NCBI RefSeq assembly: GCF_029637485.1
Contig: NZ_CP069128.1
Location: 248,001 to 312,000, forward strand
Length of the DNA stretch: 64,000 nt
Reading direction: 5' to 3'
DNA from: Sphingomonas sp. LHG3406-1
GTDB lineage: Bacteria; Pseudomonadota; Alphaproteobacteria; Sphingomonadales; Sphingomonadaceae
This document shows positions 54,597 to 62,710 of this stretch, one piece after another. The position numbers and the translations under genes were made by a program. The notes below the pieces were generated by a model. It was given only the letters and a program-made list of their open reading frames with translations. It was not told where the DNA came from and did no database searches. How positions within the stretch are numbered: the first letter of the stretch is position 1; each line of letters starts with the position of its first letter.

Positions 54597-55181
54597 TTAG
54601 CGCTTCGAGAACTGGAAGCTGCGGCGAGCCTTGGCGCGGCCGTACTTCTTGCGCTCGACGACGCGCGGGTCGCGGGTGAGGAAGCCGGCGCGCTTCACCG
54701 TGGTGCGCAGGATCGGCTCGTAGCGCGACAGCGCCTGGGCGATGCCGTGAAGTACCGCACCGGCCTGGCCCGACAGACCGCCGCCCTTAACGGTGGCGAT
54801 GATGTCATACTGGCCGACGCGGTCGGTGATGCCGAACGGCTGGTTGATGACCAGGCGCAGGGTCGGGCGGGCGAAATAGACTTCCTGGTCGCGGCCGTTG
54901 ACCACGATCTTGCCCGAGCCCGGCTTCAGCCAGACGCGCGCGACGGCGTCCTTGCGGCGGCCGGTCGCATAGGCGCGGCCGAACTTGTCGAGCTGCTGCT
55001 CGCGCAGCGGAGCCTCGGACTGGGCCGGGACGAACGGAGCCGGCTCGTCCGAAGCTTCGGCTTCGGGAGCGGCGCCGTCAGCGGCGGCTGCGGTCTCTGC
55101 CGGAGCGTCGGCGGCCTCGGGGGCCGGGGCCGGCTGGCTGGTCAGAGCACCGAGATCGGCGAGGGACTTCTTGTCGGCCAT
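54597..55181 (-). CDS. rpsI: 30S ribosomal protein S9 with long N-terminal extension
   Basis: A 194-residue S9. The conserved core starts near residue 66 ([25 protein letters not shown]) and ends with the universally conserved basic tail [16 protein letters not shown], whose last residues contact P-site tRNA. The first 60 or so residues are Ala/Glu/Pro-rich and acidic ([20 protein letters not shown]) and have no counterpart in E. coli. Such extensions are seen in alphaproteobacteria. It lies one base after rplM on the same strand, forming the universal rplM-rpsI pair. Confidence 0.95.
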   Translation of the reverse strand: MADKKSLADLGALTSQPAPAPEAADAPAETAAAADGAAPEAEASDEPAPFVPAQSEAPLREQQLDKFGRAYATGRRKDAVARVWLKPGSGKIVVNGRDQEVYFARPTLRLVINQPFGITDRVGQYDIIATVKGGGLSGQAGAVLHGIAQALSRYEPILRTTVKRAGFLTRDPRVVERKKYGRAKARRSFQFSKR

Positions 55182-55182
55182 G

Positions 55183-55662
55183 TTATGCGCCCACCTTATT
55201 CTTGCGGTTCATCGACGCGACGTCGAGCGGCTGCGGGTCCTGACCGGCATGCGGATGCTCGGTGCCGTTGTAGAGGTGCAGCGCACGCATCTGGTCACGG
55301 CCGAGGGGGCCGCGCGGGATCATCCGCTCGACAGCCTTCTCCAGCACGCGCTCGGGGAACTTGCCCTCGAGCACCTTGGCGGCGGTGACTTCCTTCAGGC
55401 CGCCGGCATAGCCGGTGTGCTTGTAGTAGATCTTCTGCTGCGTCTTGCGGCCGGTGAAGCGCACCTTGTCCGCGTTGATGACGATGACATGGTCACCGCA
55501 ATCGACGTGCGGGGTGAAGCTCGGCTTGTGCTTGCCGCGCAGGATGTTGGCGATGATCGTGGCGACACGGCCGACGACCAGGCCTTCGGCATCGATCAGA
55601 TGCCACTTCTTCTCGACCTCAGCCGGCTTGGCCGACTTGGTGGTCTTCATCAGCGCCTTCAT
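55183..55662 (-). CDS. rplM: 50S ribosomal protein L13
   Basis: A 159-residue ribosomal protein that initiates large-subunit assembly. Conserved stretches include [45 protein letters not shown] and [35 protein letters not shown] 55662 gives the normal family length plus a short N-terminal lead. It is the first gene of the rplM-rpsI operon; a possible sigma-70 promoter lies about 60-90 bp upstream. Confidence 0.97.
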   Translation of the reverse strand: MKALMKTTKSAKPAEVEKKWHLIDAEGLVVGRVATIIANILRGKHKPSFTPHVDCGDHVIVINADKVRFTGRKTQQKIYYKHTGYAGGLKEVTAAKVLEGKFPERVLEKAVERMIPRGPLGRDQMRALHLYNGTEHPHAGQDPQPLDVASMNRKNKVGA

Positions 55663-55722
55663 GGCTGAAAACCCTTTTTCAAACAGGAAAACGCCACCCG
55701 GCAGGGCAGCGCTTGTGAGGGG

Positions 55723-55751
55723 CTAATCGCGGGAGAGCGTCAGAAAGTCAA
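55723..55751 (-). promoter_or_regulatory. Possible sigma-70 promoter of rplM-rpsI
   Basis: On the minus strand TTGACT (55751-55746) is followed after 17 bases by GATTAG (55728-55723). The -35 hexamer is good and the -10 is weak. The spacing and the position about 60 bp before the rplM ATG support it. Confidence 0.4.
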
Positions 55752-55788
55752 GCAAAACAGCGATGTTCAAGGCGGGTAAAATGATACC

Positions 55789-56109
55789 CTATAGCTGAAG
55801 GACGCTCTGTTCGACCCAGTCGCCATAGTCGGCGAGCAGCCGGTCGATCGGCCAGACGGCGATGGCCGGCACGTCATAGCTGTGAAGGAGGGCGATGCGT
55901 TCGATCAGGCGGTCGGCGACGGTGTCGCTGGTCTTGAACAAAGCGGGGACTTCGGCCGCTTCCTCGATCGCGCCCTGCCAGCGGTAGATGCTCCGGCAGG
56001 GGGAAAGGATGTTGACGCAGGCGGCGAGGCTCTCCTCGACGACGGTTCGCCCGATCCGCTCCGCTTCCTCGGCGTCGGCGAAGACGCAGTAGACGGTGAC
56101 GACCGTCAT
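55789..56109 (-). CDS. cutA: Divalent-cation tolerance protein CutA
   Basis: A 106-residue trimeric cytoplasmic protein. The family core is visible: VYCVFADAEEAERIGRTVVEESLAACVNI, then IYRWQGAIEEAAEVPALFKT and YDVPAIAVWPI. CutA homologues bind Cu(II) in vitro but their physiological role is debated. ATG 56109 overlaps the ctaA stop (ATGA), so it is translationally coupled to haem A synthase. Coupling to a cytochrome oxidase cofactor gene could reflect a shared link to copper. Confidence 0.92.
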   Translation of the reverse strand: MTVVTVYCVFADAEEAERIGRTVVEESLAACVNILSPCRSIYRWQGAIEEAAEVPALFKTSDTVADRLIERIALLHSYDVPAIAVWPIDRLLADYGDWVEQSVLQL

Positions 56110-57221
56110 CGTCCCTCGGCTGGGCTGGGCACGAGCGGGGCGGCGGTGCCTGCCGCTTCACCATTGGTGCCGGGCGACGCCGCGGCCCGGGTGCTGCCCT
56201 CGGCGACCGCCAGCCGGTGGGCTGCTGCGACGAAGGCGGCGATGACGAGGGTGGCCATGGCCTGGTGGGCGACCGCGATGTTGAGGTCGACTCCGGACAG
56301 GAGGGTGAGGATGCCGAGCAGGATCTGCAGGCCGACGGCGACATGGAGGGCGAGGCTCTGCGGGCGTCCGCCGGCGCGCTTGACCTTGGCCGCCAGCAGG
56401 ATCGCCACCGCCAGCACGCCGAAGGCCAGCCAGCGGTGGATGAACTGCACGGTGATCGGATTGTCGACGAAGTTGCGAACGGCCGGCTCAAGCCACGGGG
56501 CGGCGGCGGGATAGAGTTCGTCGCCCATCAGCGGCCAGCTGTTGAAGGCATAGCCGGCGTCGAGGCCGGCGACATAGGCGCCGAACAGAAGTTGCAGCGC
56601 GAGGATGGCGAAGGCCCAGATGGCGAGCGTCGGGACCCGCCGCGGCCGGGCGCCCGGCGAGCGCAGGTCGAGCGCCAGCCACAGCGCGAAGGCGAAGATG
56701 AAGAAGGCGGTCAGCAGGTGGACGGCGAGCCGCAGGTGGCTGACGTCGGTGCGCTGGGTCAGTCCGCTCGCCACCATCCACCAGCCGATCGCGCCCTGGA
56801 CGCAGACAAGGAGGAAGATGCTGGCGACCTTGAGGCCATAGCCCTTGGGGATGGCGCGACGGGCGGCGAACCAGAGCAGGGGAAGGAGGGCGGCGAGGCC
56901 GATGACACGGCCCAGCTGCCGGTGCACCCACTCCCAGAAGAAGATGTTCTTGAACTCGTCGAGGCTCATGCCGCGGTTGATCTGCTGATATTCCGGAATG
57001 CGCTTGTAGAGCTCGAACTCTTGGCTCCACTGGGCTTCGGTCAGCGGGGGAATGGCGCCGGTGATCGGCTTCCACTCGGTGATCGACAGCCCGCTTTCGG
57101 TCAGCCGCGTGATCCCTCCGACCACGACCATGACGAAGATCAGGCCGCACAGGCTGAGCAGCCAGTTGGCGATGGCGAGCGGGCGGGCGGTCGGCGGCTG
57201 GAGCGCAGGGGCGGCGGACAT
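56106..57221 (-). CDS. ctaA: Haem A synthase (COX15/CtaA)
   Basis: A 371-residue inner-membrane enzyme that oxidises haem O to haem A for cytochrome c oxidase. Eight membrane helices are expected; four conserved histidines are seen in EWVHRQLGR, HLRLAVHLL, QFIHRWLAF and AVAHQAMA, typical of the COX15 haem sites. The N-terminal GGITRLTESGLSITEWKPITGAIPPL is highly conserved. ATG 57221 begins just before the first helix; an in-frame lead further upstream overlaps the merC promoter. It is divergent from merC across about 108 bp. Confidence 0.95.
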   Translation of the reverse strand: MSAAPALQPPTARPLAIANWLLSLCGLIFVMVVVGGITRLTESGLSITEWKPITGAIPPLTEAQWSQEFELYKRIPEYQQINRGMSLDEFKNIFFWEWVHRQLGRVIGLAALLPLLWFAARRAIPKGYGLKVASIFLLVCVQGAIGWWMVASGLTQRTDVSHLRLAVHLLTAFFIFAFALWLALDLRSPGARPRRVPTLAIWAFAILALQLLFGAYVAGLDAGYAFNSWPLMGDELYPAAAPWLEPAVRNFVDNPITVQFIHRWLAFGVLAVAILLAAKVKRAGGRPQSLALHVAVGLQILLGILTLLSGVDLNIAVAHQAMATLVIAAFVAAAHRLAVAEGSTRAAASPGTNGEAAGTAAPLVPSPAEGR

Positions 57222-57279
57222 GGGGCGCCATATGGTCGCAGGCGAAAGCGCGGGCAAGCGGACCGAATGGCCAGGAGAG

Positions 57280-57313
57280 ATGTTGTAACTTCGGCGATGT
57301 TGCACTATTACAT
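57280..57313. promoter_or_regulatory. Probable Zur operator before merC-zur
   Basis: ATGTTGCACTATTACAT (57297-57313) matches a palindromic Zur-like pattern ATGTTATANTATAACAT at 13 of the 16 defined positions. A second partial site, ATGTTGTAAC, starts 17 bases upstream (57280). It lies 16 bases before the merC ATG in the gap shared with ctaA. The nearby zur gene supports autoregulation by zinc. Confidence 0.5.
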
Positions 57314-57328
57314 TGCGGACGCGACGAC

Positions 57329-57715
57329 ATGAATCAGACACACGCCTCGACCCACACGTGGGACCGGCTGGCCATCGGCCTGTCAGGGCTGTGCCTCGTC
57401 CATTGCGTGGCGACCACCATCTTCCTCGCGGCCATGTCGGCCTTCGGCGGCCTGCTCGGCTCGCACTGGGTCCATGAGGTGGGCCTGACCCTTGCCATGA
57501 CCCTCGGCGCCTTCGCGCTCGGCCGCGGCATGCTCGACCATGGCTTCATGATGCCGAGCGCGGTCGGCGGGCTCGGGCTGGGCGTGATGGCGGGGTCGCT
57601 GACCCTGCCGCACGACGGCACGGAGGCGGCGGCGACCATGCTCGGCGTGCTGATCCTGGCGCTTGGCCACGACCTCAACCGCCGCGGCACCTCGCACCCG
57701 TTCGGCCGCCGCTGA
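57329..57715 (+). CDS. MerC-domain membrane protein
   Basis: A 128-residue inner-membrane protein with four hydrophobic helices and the MerC-type cysteine motif in SGLCLVHCVATTIF within the first helix. MerC was described as a mercuric-ion transporter, but many members sit beside zinc regulators and may handle zinc. The N-terminus has His residues (NQTHASTHTW) and the C-terminus is short and basic. A Zur-like operator overlaps the promoter region, and zur follows after 38 bp on the same strand, suggesting a zinc-responsive operon. Confidence 0.88.
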   Translation: MNQTHASTHTWDRLAIGLSGLCLVHCVATTIFLAAMSAFGGLLGSHWVHEVGLTLAMTLGAFALGRGMLDHGFMMPSAVGGLGLGVMAGSLTLPHDGTEAAATMLGVLILALGHDLNRRGTSHPFGRR

Positions 57716-57753
57716 TCCTTGTTTCGGAAGCCCGGCGGGCGTAACGATATCCC

Positions 57754-58212
57754 ATGGCCAAGCATGATCATCACCTGCACGGCGGCGACGCGCTCAAGAG
57801 CGCCGCGCGCGACACCCTGACCGCCAGCGGCGAGCAGTGGACGGGGATGCGCGAGGCGGTGTTCGACGCCCTGGCCGGCTTCGATCGCCCGGCCAGCGCC
57901 TATGACATCGCCGAGGCCGTCTCCAAGGCGCAGGGGCGGCGCGTCGCGGCCAACAGCGTCTACCGAATCCTCGACCTGTTCGTCGGTGCCAACCTGGCGC
58001 GGAGGGTCGAGAGCGCCAACGCCTATGTGGCGAACGCCCATCCGGCCTGCCTGCACGACTGCATTTTCCTCATCTGCGACACGTGCGGACAGGCAAAGCA
58101 TCTCGACAACGACCGGATCGCCGACGACGTGCGCAAGGCGGCGGAGCAGAGCGGCTTCGCGCCGCGCCAGCCGGTGATCGAAGTGCGCGGCACCTGCGCC
58201 GACTGCGGCTGA
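57754..58212 (+). CDS. zur: Fur-family zinc uptake regulator (Zur)
   Basis: A 152-residue metalloregulator. The N-terminal winged helix includes MREAVFDALAGFDRPASAYDIAEAVSKAQGRRVAANSVYRILDLFVGANLARRV; the C-terminal dimerisation domain has His-rich HPACLHDCIFLICDTCGQAKHL and ends in CADCG, so two CxxC pairs form the structural zinc site. The His-rich start (KHDHHLHGG) is typical of Zur rather than Fur. With zinc it would repress by binding the palindrome upstream of merC. The assignment as Zur rests on this motif set and the context. Confidence 0.85.
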   Translation: MAKHDHHLHGGDALKSAARDTLTASGEQWTGMREAVFDALAGFDRPASAYDIAEAVSKAQGRRVAANSVYRILDLFVGANLARRVESANAYVANAHPACLHDCIFLICDTCGQAKHLDNDRIADDVRKAAEQSGFAPRQPVIEVRGTCADCG

Positions 58213-58296
58213 GGAGCCGAAAAAGTTCAGCTTTGCGGCTAGGGCCTTAGGTCTCTATTCGACTTCCGCGGATCATGAGGGTAGGTGATTTCCCTT

Positions 58297-60228
58297 ATGA
58301 GTTCGCGCCCCCACACTCCGCTCCTCGACACGGTCCATTATCCGGCCGACATCCGCCGCCTCGACAAGAGCCTGCTGCCGCAGTTGTGCGACGAGCTTCG
58401 CAACGAGGTGATTTCGGCCGTGTCGGTGACCGGCGGCCACCTTGGCGCCGGTCTCGGAGTCGTCGAACTGACGGTTGCAATCCACTATGTGTTCGACACG
58501 CCGAGCGACAAGCTGGTCTGGGACGTCGGCCATCAATGCTACCCGCACAAGGTGGTGACCGGCCGCCGCGACCGCATCCGCACGCTCCGCATGGGCGGGG
58601 GCCTCAGCGGCTTCACCAAGCGGACCGAGAGCGAATATGACGCGTTCGGCGCTGCCCACAGCTCGACCAGCATCTCGGCGGCGCTCGGCTTCGCGGTCGC
58701 GTCGAAGCTCGAGGGCGCCAATCGCCGCGCCATCGCGGTGATCGGCGACGGCGCCGCCACCGCCGGCATGGCGTTCGAGGCGATGAACAATGCGGCCGAG
58801 GGCGGAAGCCGCCTGATCGTCATTCTCAACGACAATGACATGTCGATCGCGCCGCCGGTCGGCAACCTGCGCAACGCGCTCGCCCGGCTGGTGTCGAGCA
58901 ACAAGTATCTCAGCCCCCGCAAGCTCGCCGCGCGGCTCGCCGGCCACCTGCCGCGGCCCGTCCGCAATGCCGCCGAGCGGCTCGAGGAATATGCCCGCGG
59001 CATGATGACCGGGGGCACGCTCTTCGAGGAACTGGGCTTTTATTACGTCGGTCCGGTCGACGGCCATGACGTGATCAGCCTGGTCGAGATCCTCGAGAAT
59101 GTCCGCGACAGCGATCACGGGCCGATGCTGATCCATGCCGTGACCCAGAAGGGCAAGGGCTACGCCCCGGCCGAGAGCAGCGCCGACAAATATCATGGCG
59201 TGGTCAAGTTCGACGTCGTCACCGGCAAGCAGGACAAGGGCCCGGGCGGCGGCCCGCCGGCCTACACCAAGGTGTTCGCCGATGCCCTCGTCGCCGAGGC
59301 CAGTCGCGACGAGAAGATCGTCGCCATTACCGCCGCCATGCCGGGCGGCACCGGGCTCGACATCTTCGAGAAGGCCCATCCGGAGCGGACTTTCGACGTC
59401 GGCATCGCCGAGCAGCATGCCGTGACCTTCGCCGCCGGCCTCGCCGCTGAGGGCTTCCGGCCGTTCTGCGCCATTTATTCGACCTTCCTCCAGCGCGCCT
59501 ACGACCAGGTGGTCCACGACGTCGCCATCCAGAATTTGCCGGTGCGTTTCGCGATGGATCGTGCCGGGCTGGTCGGCGCGGACGGCGCGACGCATGCCGG
59601 CAGCTTCGACCTCGCCTATCTCTGCACGCTGCCCAATTTCGTCGTCATGGCGGCGGCCGACGAGGTCGAGCTGACCCACATGGTTCACACCATGGCGCTG
59701 CACGACAGTGGGCCAATCGCAGTCCGCTATCCGCGCGGCAACGGGCGCGGACTGGCGATGCCGGCCGAGCCCCAGCAGCTGGAGATCGGCAAAGGCCGAC
59801 TCGTTCGCGAAGGCAAGACGGTCGCCATCCTGTCGCTCGGTACCCGGCTGGAGGAGGCCGAGAAGGCCGCCGAGCAGCTCGAAGCCATGGGCCTGTCGAC
59901 CACCGTCGCCGACCTCCGCTTCGCCAAGCCACTGGACGAGGCGCTGATCCGCAAGCTTCTGACCACCCACGAAGTGGCGGTGACGGTCGAGGAAGCGGCG
60001 GTCGGCGGGTTCGGCGCCCACGTGCTGACCATGGCCAGCGACGAGGGGCTGATCGACGCCGGCCTCAAGCTGCGCACCATGCGCCTGCCGGACAGCTTCC
60101 AGGACCAGGACAGCCCGGCCAAGCAGTATGACGAAGCCAGGCTCAACGCCCCGCACATCGTCGACACGGTGCTGAAGGCGCTGCGGCGGAACAGTGTCGG
60201 GGTGGAGAACGAGGTCCGGGCCTTGTGA
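58297..60228 (+). CDS. dxs: 1-deoxy-D-xylulose-5-phosphate synthase
   Basis: Thiamine-diphosphate enzyme that condenses pyruvate and glyceraldehyde-3-phosphate, the entry step of the MEP isoprenoid pathway. The 643-residue protein shows [42 protein letters not shown] (shortened here to its motif GGHLGAGLG and DVGHQ), the ThDP motif [16 protein letters not shown], and [15 protein letters not shown] in the pyrimidine-binding domain. The final transketolase C domain is complete. ATG 58297 is favoured because a TAGGTGAT ribosome site lies nine bases before it; an in-frame GTG at 58285 is the alternative. Confidence 0.96.
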   Translation: MSSRPHTPLLDTVHYPADIRRLDKSLLPQLCDELRNEVISAVSVTGGHLGAGLGVVELTVAIHYVFDTPSDKLVWDVGHQCYPHKVVTGRRDRIRTLRMGGGLSGFTKRTESEYDAFGAAHSSTSISAALGFAVASKLEGANRRAIAVIGDGAATAGMAFEAMNNAAEGGSRLIVILNDNDMSIAPPVGNLRNALARLVSSNKYLSPRKLAARLAGHLPRPVRNAAERLEEYARGMMTGGTLFEELGFYYVGPVDGHDVISLVEILENVRDSDHGPMLIHAVTQKGKGYAPAESSADKYHGVVKFDVVTGKQDKGPGGGPPAYTKVFADALVAEASRDEKIVAITAAMPGGTGLDIFEKAHPERTFDVGIAEQHAVTFAAGLAAEGFRPFCAIYSTFLQRAYDQVVHDVAIQNLPVRFAMDRAGLVGADGATHAGSFDLAYLCTLPNFVVMAAADEVELTHMVHTMALHDSGPIAVRYPRGNGRGLAMPAEPQQLEIGKGRLVREGKTVAILSLGTRLEEAEKAAEQLEAMGLSTTVADLRFAKPLDEALIRKLLTTHEVAVTVEEAAVGGFGAHVLTMASDEGLIDAGLKLRTMRLPDSFQDQDSPAKQYDEARLNAPHIVDTVLKALRRNSVGVENEVRAL

Positions 60229-60233
60229 GGCAA

Positions 60234-60504
60234 AAGGCAGTCTGAACGCGAAGGCGCGAAGAAGTGAAGGAAGGCGCGAAGGACGTTCATCGAGGTCGAG
60301 GCGCTGGAGCGCCTTGCCTCCATCCACAGCGCGCAACTCCTCACCTATCTGCGCTTGTCGAGACAACCCGTAGGATTGCTGATGAACTTCGGTGAGGAAA
60401 CCTTCCGCCAAGGGCTGCGCCGGGTCGTCAACAGCATGGCAGGCTCTTCATGACCCTTCGCGCCTTTCTTTCTCCCTCGCGCCTTCGCGTCCAGACTGCC
60501 TTCT
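60234..60504. mobile_element. Inverted-repeat element enclosing a GxxExxR gene remnant
   Basis: The left arm (60234-60282, AAGGCAGTCTGAACGCGAAG then GGCGCGAAGA-rich bases) and right arm (60455-60504, reverse complement AAGGCAGTCTGGACGCGAAG and onward) are about 49-50 bp imperfect inverted repeats. They enclose about 170 bp that encode a protein remnant. This fills the whole dxs-tlyA gap. The structure is like a miniature inverted-repeat element or a decayed mobile unit. No target duplication was confirmed. Confidence 0.7.
60268..60453 (+). pseudogene. GxxExxR protein C-terminal fragment
   Basis: Reading from after the in-frame stop at 60265, the frame gives FIEVEALERLASIHSAQLL then TYLRLSRQPVGLLMNFG and ends at TGA 60451-60453. 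The EVEALERLASIHSAQLLTYL and VGLLMNFG segments match the C-terminal part of GxxExxR proteins (a PDDEXK nuclease-like family common as interspersed units in sphingomonads). The N-terminal two-thirds, including the GxxExxR motif, is missing and there is no convincing start, so I call it a remnant carried within the inverted-repeat element. Confidence 0.65.
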
Positions 60505-60514
60505 TCCTTCGGCC

Positions 60515-61249
60515 ATGAAGCAGCGTGTCGATCAGGTTCTGGTTGATCGAGGGCTGGTGGAAAGCCGGTCGAAGGCGCAGGCGCTGATCATGGCGGGGCT
60601 TGTCTTCGCGGGGGAGCGGAAGGTGGCGAAGGCGGGGGAGACGGTCGCTTCTGATGCGCCGCTCGAGGTGCGGGGGAAGGATCATCCGTGGGTCAGCCGG
60701 GGCGGGCTCAAGCTGGTCGGCGGGCTCGATCACTTCGGGATCGATCCGGCGGGCCTGACCTGTCTCGACGTGGGATCGTCGACGGGGGGCTTCACCGACG
60801 TGCTGCTGAGCCGGGGCGCGGCCAAGGTCTATGCGGTGGACGTCGGGACCAACCAGCTCGCCTGGAAGCTGCGTCAGGATCCGCGGGTGGTTGTCCACGA
60901 GCAGACCAATGCACGCCACCTGACGGACGAACAGGTTCCCGAGGGTATCGACCTGCTGGTGTGCGACGCAAGCTTCATCGCGCTTCACAAGGTGCTCGAC
61001 AAAGCGGTTGATTTCGTTCGCGAAGGGGGGCGGGCGCTGCTGCTCGTCAAGCCGCAGTTCGAGGCCGGGCGGGCGGAAGTGGAAAAGGGCGGGGTTGTCC
61101 GCGACGAGGCCGTCCACCAGCGGGTCGTGGCGGACGCGGAACAATGGATCGCTTCGCGGGGGTGGCGTGTTCTTGGGACGACGCGTAGCCCGATCACCGG
61201 TCCCGAGGGCAATGTCGAGTTCCTGCTGGCCGCACGGAAAGGACAGTGA
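60515..61249 (+). CDS. TlyA family rRNA 2'-O-methyltransferase
   Basis: A 244-residue S-adenosylmethionine methyltransferase. An N-terminal S4 RNA-binding domain (MKQRVDQVLVDRGLVESRSK onward to about 60) precedes an FtsJ-like catalytic domain whose cofactor motif is LDVGSSTGGFTDVLL (84-98). KPQFEAGRAEVEKGGVVRD and SPITGPEGNVEFLL are characteristic of TlyA. TlyA enzymes methylate 16S and sometimes 23S rRNA and also act in haemolysin-like phenotypes by indirect means. ATG 60515 starts the S4 domain. Its stop overlaps the tspO GTG. Confidence 0.92.
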   Translation: MKQRVDQVLVDRGLVESRSKAQALIMAGLVFAGERKVAKAGETVASDAPLEVRGKDHPWVSRGGLKLVGGLDHFGIDPAGLTCLDVGSSTGGFTDVLLSRGAAKVYAVDVGTNQLAWKLRQDPRVVVHEQTNARHLTDEQVPEGIDLLVCDASFIALHKVLDKAVDFVREGGRALLLVKPQFEAGRAEVEKGGVVRDEAVHQRVVADAEQWIASRGWRVLGTTRSPITGPEGNVEFLLAARKGQ

Positions 61250-61794
61250 CCTTGGCGACCCATCCGACCACCGAGCCGAGGCGCTGGCGCTGGTGGCAAT
61301 ATGCGCTGATCACGGTGCCGCTGATCGTGGTCGCCGGCAACCTGTCCGGGCTGCTGTCAAACAGCGGCTTCGGCAATCCCTGGTTCGATGCGGTCGAGAA
61401 GCCGGGCTTCATGCCGCCGGGCTGGGTGTTCGGCGTCGTCTGGACCACGCTCTACACCCTGATGGGCATCGCCGTGGCGATCGTGCTCGCCGCGCCGGAT
61501 AGTCGCGTGCGGCGGATCGGGCTGACCATCTTCTTCGTCCAGCTGGCGCTCAACTATGCCTGGTCGCCGATCTTCTTCGGCGCCGGGGCGATCGACTGGG
61601 GCCTGGTGGTGATCATCGCCATGGTGGTCGCGGCGGGCCTGGCGTTCAGCCTGTTCTGGCGCGTGAAACGGGTAGCGGGGCTGCTGCTTCTGCCCTATCT
61701 GGCATGGCTGTGCCTGGCGACCGCGCTCAACTTCGAGATCGGCCGCCTCAATCCGGGTGCCGACCGGGCGCCGCTGGGAATCACTGGGGGTTGA
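61246..61794 (+). CDS. tspO: TspO/MBR family protein
   Basis: A 182-residue five-helix membrane protein related to the translocator protein family that binds porphyrins and cholesterol. Family marks are the KPGFMPPGWVFGVVWTTLY stretch and NYAWSPIFFGAGAIDWGL, and helix 5 contains LLLPYLAWLCLATALNFEIGRLNPG. In other alphaproteobacteria TspO affects tetrapyrrole-dependent gene control. The N-terminus has Trp/Arg residues (RRWRWW). GTG 61246 overlaps the tlyA stop, and ubiK begins five bases after the tspO stop. Confidence 0.9.
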   Translation: MTLATHPTTEPRRWRWWQYALITVPLIVVAGNLSGLLSNSGFGNPWFDAVEKPGFMPPGWVFGVVWTTLYTLMGIAVAIVLAAPDSRVRRIGLTIFFVQLALNYAWSPIFFGAGAIDWGLVVIIAMVVAAGLAFSLFWRVKRVAGLLLLPYLAWLCLATALNFEIGRLNPGADRAPLGITGG

Positions 61795-61798
61795 ACCA

Positions 61799-62113
61799 AT
61801 GCAATCGCAGAACCGCTTCTTCGAGGATTTCGTCAAGATCGTGAACGGCGCGGCTGGAACCGTTGCCGGCATGACGCGCGAGGCGCAGGACGGCATGCGC
61901 GAGCGGATGAAGGAATGGGTGGCGGGAATGGACTTCGTCTCCCGCGACGAGTTCGAGGCGGTCAAGACGATGGCGGCCACCGCCCGCGAGGAAGTCGAGG
62001 CGCTCAAGGCCGACATCGCGGCGCTGAAGGGTGCCAAGGCCCGCAAGACTCCGGCGGGCGATGCGAAGGCACCGCCGGTTGGCACTACGGGCGTCGAAAC
62101 GCCCGAGGAGTGA
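61799..62113 (+). CDS. ubiK: UbiK-like accessory factor (BMFP domain)
   Basis: A 104-residue coiled-coil protein. MQSQNRFFEDFVKIVNGAAGTVAGM and SRDEFEAVKTMAATAREEVEALKADIAAL match the BMFP/UbiK family, which assembles as a trimer and supports aerobic ubiquinone synthesis with UbiJ. The C-terminal 25 residues are Lys/Ala/Pro-rich and beyond the normal family end. ATG 61799 is chosen as the family start. The stop overlaps the YbjN gene start (GTGA). Confidence 0.85.
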   Translation: MQSQNRFFEDFVKIVNGAAGTVAGMTREAQDGMRERMKEWVAGMDFVSRDEFEAVKTMAATAREEVEALKADIAALKGAKARKTPAGDAKAPPVGTTGVETPEE

Positions 62114-62631
62114 GCGCTCTGGCGAACGAAGACGAAGGCGGGCATGAGGAGCGCGACGACGGCGCTCCGATCGAAGTGCTCGAAGCCTATTTCGAAGCGC
62201 GCGGCTGGGTCTGCGAACGGACCGGCGACGGCGAGATCGTCGCGTCGGCGCCGGGCAGCTGGGCCCAATATGAGCTGCGCGGCGTGTGGCGGCCCGACGA
62301 CCAGGTGCTGCAGTTCCTCGCCTTTCCGGACGTCAAGGTTGCCGCCGACAAGCGCGCCGCCATGTACGAGACCCTGGGGCTGGTGAACGAGCAGCTGTGG
62401 CTTGGCCATTTCGAGCTCTGGTCGAACAGCGGCCTGATCGTCTTTCGCTACGCGGCGCTGATCGACGGCGGCGAGGACGGCCTCAGCTTCGAACAGGCCG
62501 AGGCGATCAGCGAGGCGGCGCTTGAGGAGTGCGAGCGCTTCTACCCGGTGTTCCAGTTCGTCCTGTGGGGCGGCAAGAGCCCGAGCGAGGCGATCAGCGC
62601 CGCACTGATCGAAACGGCCGGGGAGGCCTGA
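62110..62631 (+). CDS. YbjN-domain protein
   Basis: A 173-residue cytoplasmic protein of the YbjN/DUF1790 family. Segments include PIEVLEAYFEARGWVCERTGDGEIVASAPG, AQYELRGVWRPDDQVLQFLAFPDVKV and NEQLWLGHFELWSNSGLIVFRYAALI. Homologues are structurally like type III secretion chaperones but their function is unclear. GTG 62110 overlaps the ubiK stop, so tlyA, tspO, ubiK and ybjN form a run of overlapping or near-abutting genes. An inverted repeat separates it from proC. Confidence 0.85.
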   Translation: MSALANEDEGGHEERDDGAPIEVLEAYFEARGWVCERTGDGEIVASAPGSWAQYELRGVWRPDDQVLQFLAFPDVKVAADKRAAMYETLGLVNEQLWLGHFELWSNSGLIVFRYAALIDGGEDGLSFEQAEAISEAALEECERFYPVFQFVLWGGKSPSEAISAALIETAGEA

Positions 62632-62640
62632 TACCCTGGC

Positions 62641-62690
62641 GAAAGCCGGGGCCCGCTGCAATTGGAGCCAGTGACACAACCCCGGCTTTC
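62641..62690. repeat. Inverted repeat before proC
   Basis: Perfect arms GAAAGCCGGGG (62641-62651) and CCCCGGCTTTC (62680-62690) with 28 bases between. This is of the interspersed palindrome type seen elsewhere in the window. It ends 21 bases before the proC ATG, just ahead of the ribosome site GAGGAG. Confidence 0.75.
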
Positions 62691-62710
62691 GACGGGGAAC
62701 GAGGAGCAAT

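Noticed and set aside
58215..58240. Possible terminator after zur (AGCCG/CGGCT hairpin)
   Set aside because: The stem is short with a mismatch and there is no T-run after it. It could as well be part of the dxs leader.
58273..60411. 712-codon open frame antisense to dxs
   Set aside because: dxs is certain on the other strand. The antisense protein has no recognisable domain and repetitive Gly/Asp/His content.
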